NCBI GenBank assembly: GCA_023435985.1
Contig: JAEZKY010000282.1
Coordinates: forward strand, 1-52,417
Direction: 5' to 3'
DNA from: Bacillota bacterium
GTDB lineage: Bacteria > Bacillota > Clostridia > Clostridiales > Clostridiaceae
Length of the DNA: 52,417 nt
Of the stretch, positions 51,256 through 52,417 are shown in pieces. Numbering within the stretch: position 1 is the stretch's first letter; every line of letters begins with the position of its first letter. The translations under genes were made by a program, and so were the position numbers. The notes under the pieces are model-generated. The model saw only the letters and a list, made by a program, of their open reading frames with translations. It did not search any database and was not told the DNA's origin.

Positions 51256-52410
51256 TTATGATTTCTTTGTAAAATGTATTGTTATATCTACCACCTCTGA
51301 ACTGCTGCCAATTCTTATAGGTGGTCCCCATGTCCTTGCACCACTGGACACTATAACTTGAAGCTCTTTCATTTTTAAATAACCATAATCAACTTTAAAA
51401 ACTTTATTTGTAATCAAGCTGAAGGGAAACATTTGTCCCTTATGTGTATGTCCAGATAGCTGCAAATCTACTCCAGCCTCTTCTGCTTCTTCTAAGTCAG
51501 TAGGCTGATGATCCAAAGCAATAATAGGCAGCTTTCTATCTATATCCTCCATTAGCACGGATACCTTCTTACGTTTCTGCCTGCTGATTCTTTCATAAAA
51601 TTTATCTTCTCTTCCTATAATGTAAAAACTATCAGCTACTTTAATAGTGTTATCCCTAAGCACATTAACTCCTGCCTGCTTAAATCTCTCTATGCGGTAT
51701 GCTGAATCACCTTTATCATCGTAATCATGATTTCCTAAAGAAGCATAAATTCCATATGTACTCTTTATCTTTTTAAAATTACATTCCTTAAGTTCAAGCT
51801 CCTTGGAATCTATATCACGGTTAGCATCTATAATGTCACCTGCAATTAATACAATATCAGGCTTTATTGAATTAATTTTATCTACTAATTTTTTCATGCC
51901 CTTATCCTGCAGACTGCCAAGATGAATATCTGATAAAAGTGCTACGTGCAACTCTTCCAAAGTGCCAGCTTCTTTAGGAATCTCTATATCATATGAAGTT
52001 ACTTTTAAATTCTTTGCATTTATACTTCCATAAGCAAGCAGACCTAAAACAATAACAAGCAGCAGCAGACCAGCATTGAAGGAACTAATAAAATCAATAT
52101 CTATACTCTTATTAAGTAGCCCAATTATCCTAAATATAGTAATAAATATTGTGAGATAGACCATTGATCCAAACCAATACGAAGAGGCTAGATAAGAACT
52201 CTTCTGCAAATAACGCGGCAAATAGCGGTTCCATATTACTCCTATTAAGCTCCCTGCTACAAGCAAAGAGAAAATAATCCAATATACATTTTCACTTACA
52301 AAAGGCATTTCTATAAATATAGTATTCCAAAGCCAGGCTCCAATATAATAGTTTATACCTCCAAACAGTGCTATTACTGCACCTATAATAAAATAAAATC
52401 CCATGCTCAT
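51256..52410 (-). CDS. Membrane-anchored metallophosphoesterase (YkuE-like)
   Basis: 384 residues from the first ATG in the window; the true start may be this ATG (52410) or lie beyond the right edge. Four membrane helices (1-135) precede a calcineurin-like domain with SDIHLG, GDIID, GNHDY and SGHTHKGQ, and a C-terminal VSSGARTWGPP typical of the YkuE/YaeI family. Such proteins are two-metal phosphoesterases facing the cell surface or cytoplasm and may act on lipid-linked phosphates. Convergent with the surface protein gene. Confidence 0.9.
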   Translation of the reverse strand: MSMGFYFIIGAVIALFGGINYYIGAWLWNTIFIEMPFVSENVYWIIFSLLVAGSLIGVIWNRYLPRYLQKSSYLASSYWFGSMVYLTIFITIFRIIGLLNKSIDIDFISSFNAGLLLLVIVLGLLAYGSINAKNLKVTSYDIEIPKEAGTLEELHVALLSDIHLGSLQDKGMKKLVDKINSIKPDIVLIAGDIIDANRDIDSKELELKECNFKKIKSTYGIYASLGNHDYDDKGDSAYRIERFKQAGVNVLRDNTIKVADSFYIIGREDKFYERISRQKRKKVSVLMEDIDRKLPIIALDHQPTDLEEAEEAGVDLQLSGHTHKGQMFPFSLITNKVFKVDYGYLKMKELQVIVSSGARTWGPPIRIGSSSEVVDITIHFTKKS

Positions 52411-52417
52411 ACAGCTC

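Overview
The window is AT-rich (about 30% GC by eye), with strong AGGAGG-type ribosome binding sites, frequent TTG starts and many choline/cell-wall-binding (CW_binding) repeats. This fits a Clostridium sensu stricto (cluster I Firmicute) chromosome. The species cannot be fixed from sequence alone. No replication origin, rRNA, CRISPR array or intact insertion sequence was seen.

Layout. (1) 1-4.3 kb is a patchy accessory stretch: a partial DsbA/FrnE-like gene, an N-terminally deleted flavodoxin remnant, a 2[4Fe-4S] ferredoxin, a TetR regulator, a GC-richer SDR plus azoreductase pair, and a decayed tyrosine integrase beside tRNA-Ser(GGA). TetR and the azoreductase pair share palindromic upstream motifs. 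(2) 4.4-18.7 kb is mostly metabolic and regulatory: a radical SAM/SPASM-like protein, a chemoreceptor, two phosphoesterase or peptidase genes, a CDP-alcohol phosphatidyltransferase, cyclopropane fatty acid synthase, and an lrgA-lrgB-unknown-gntR operon. A decayed second copy of the lrg promoter/operator/lrgA region lies upstream of the chemoreceptor, and a paralogue of the unknown gene lies at the end of that locus too. (3) 18.2-24.6 kb holds a Fur-box-controlled FeoB-associated/HMA protein, a structured leader in front of an MFS efflux gene, and three cell-wall genes: CW-repeat lytic transglycosylase, CW-repeat GH25 lysozyme, and polysaccharide deacetylase. (4) 24.7-31.5 kb has two tandem paralogous pairs, each a CobW-like GTPase fused to a YraQ/DUF318 permease plus a TIGR03943 partner. 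A DUF2334 deacetylase-like protein precedes the second pair. This looks like a metal-handling system.

(5) 32.5-43.9 kb is a contractile-injection spike and polymorphic-toxin island, all on the minus strand. From its promoter side it reads: DcrB-like chaperone candidate, VgrG, unknown, Imm11-like, DUF4280 PAAR-like, second VgrG, effector, immunity. A graveyard of frameshifted toxin tips, truncated immunity genes and paralogous remnants follows. No tube, sheath or baseplate genes are in the window, so it is either an orphan spike/effector cassette or serves a machine encoded elsewhere. The island ends next to tRNA-Ser(CGA). (6) 44.5-52.4 kb returns to core-like genes: tadA, a CNNM/CorC-type membrane protein, small membrane proteins, a probably highly expressed secreted CW-repeat surface protein with a long leader, and a membrane-anchored metallophosphoesterase running to the right edge.
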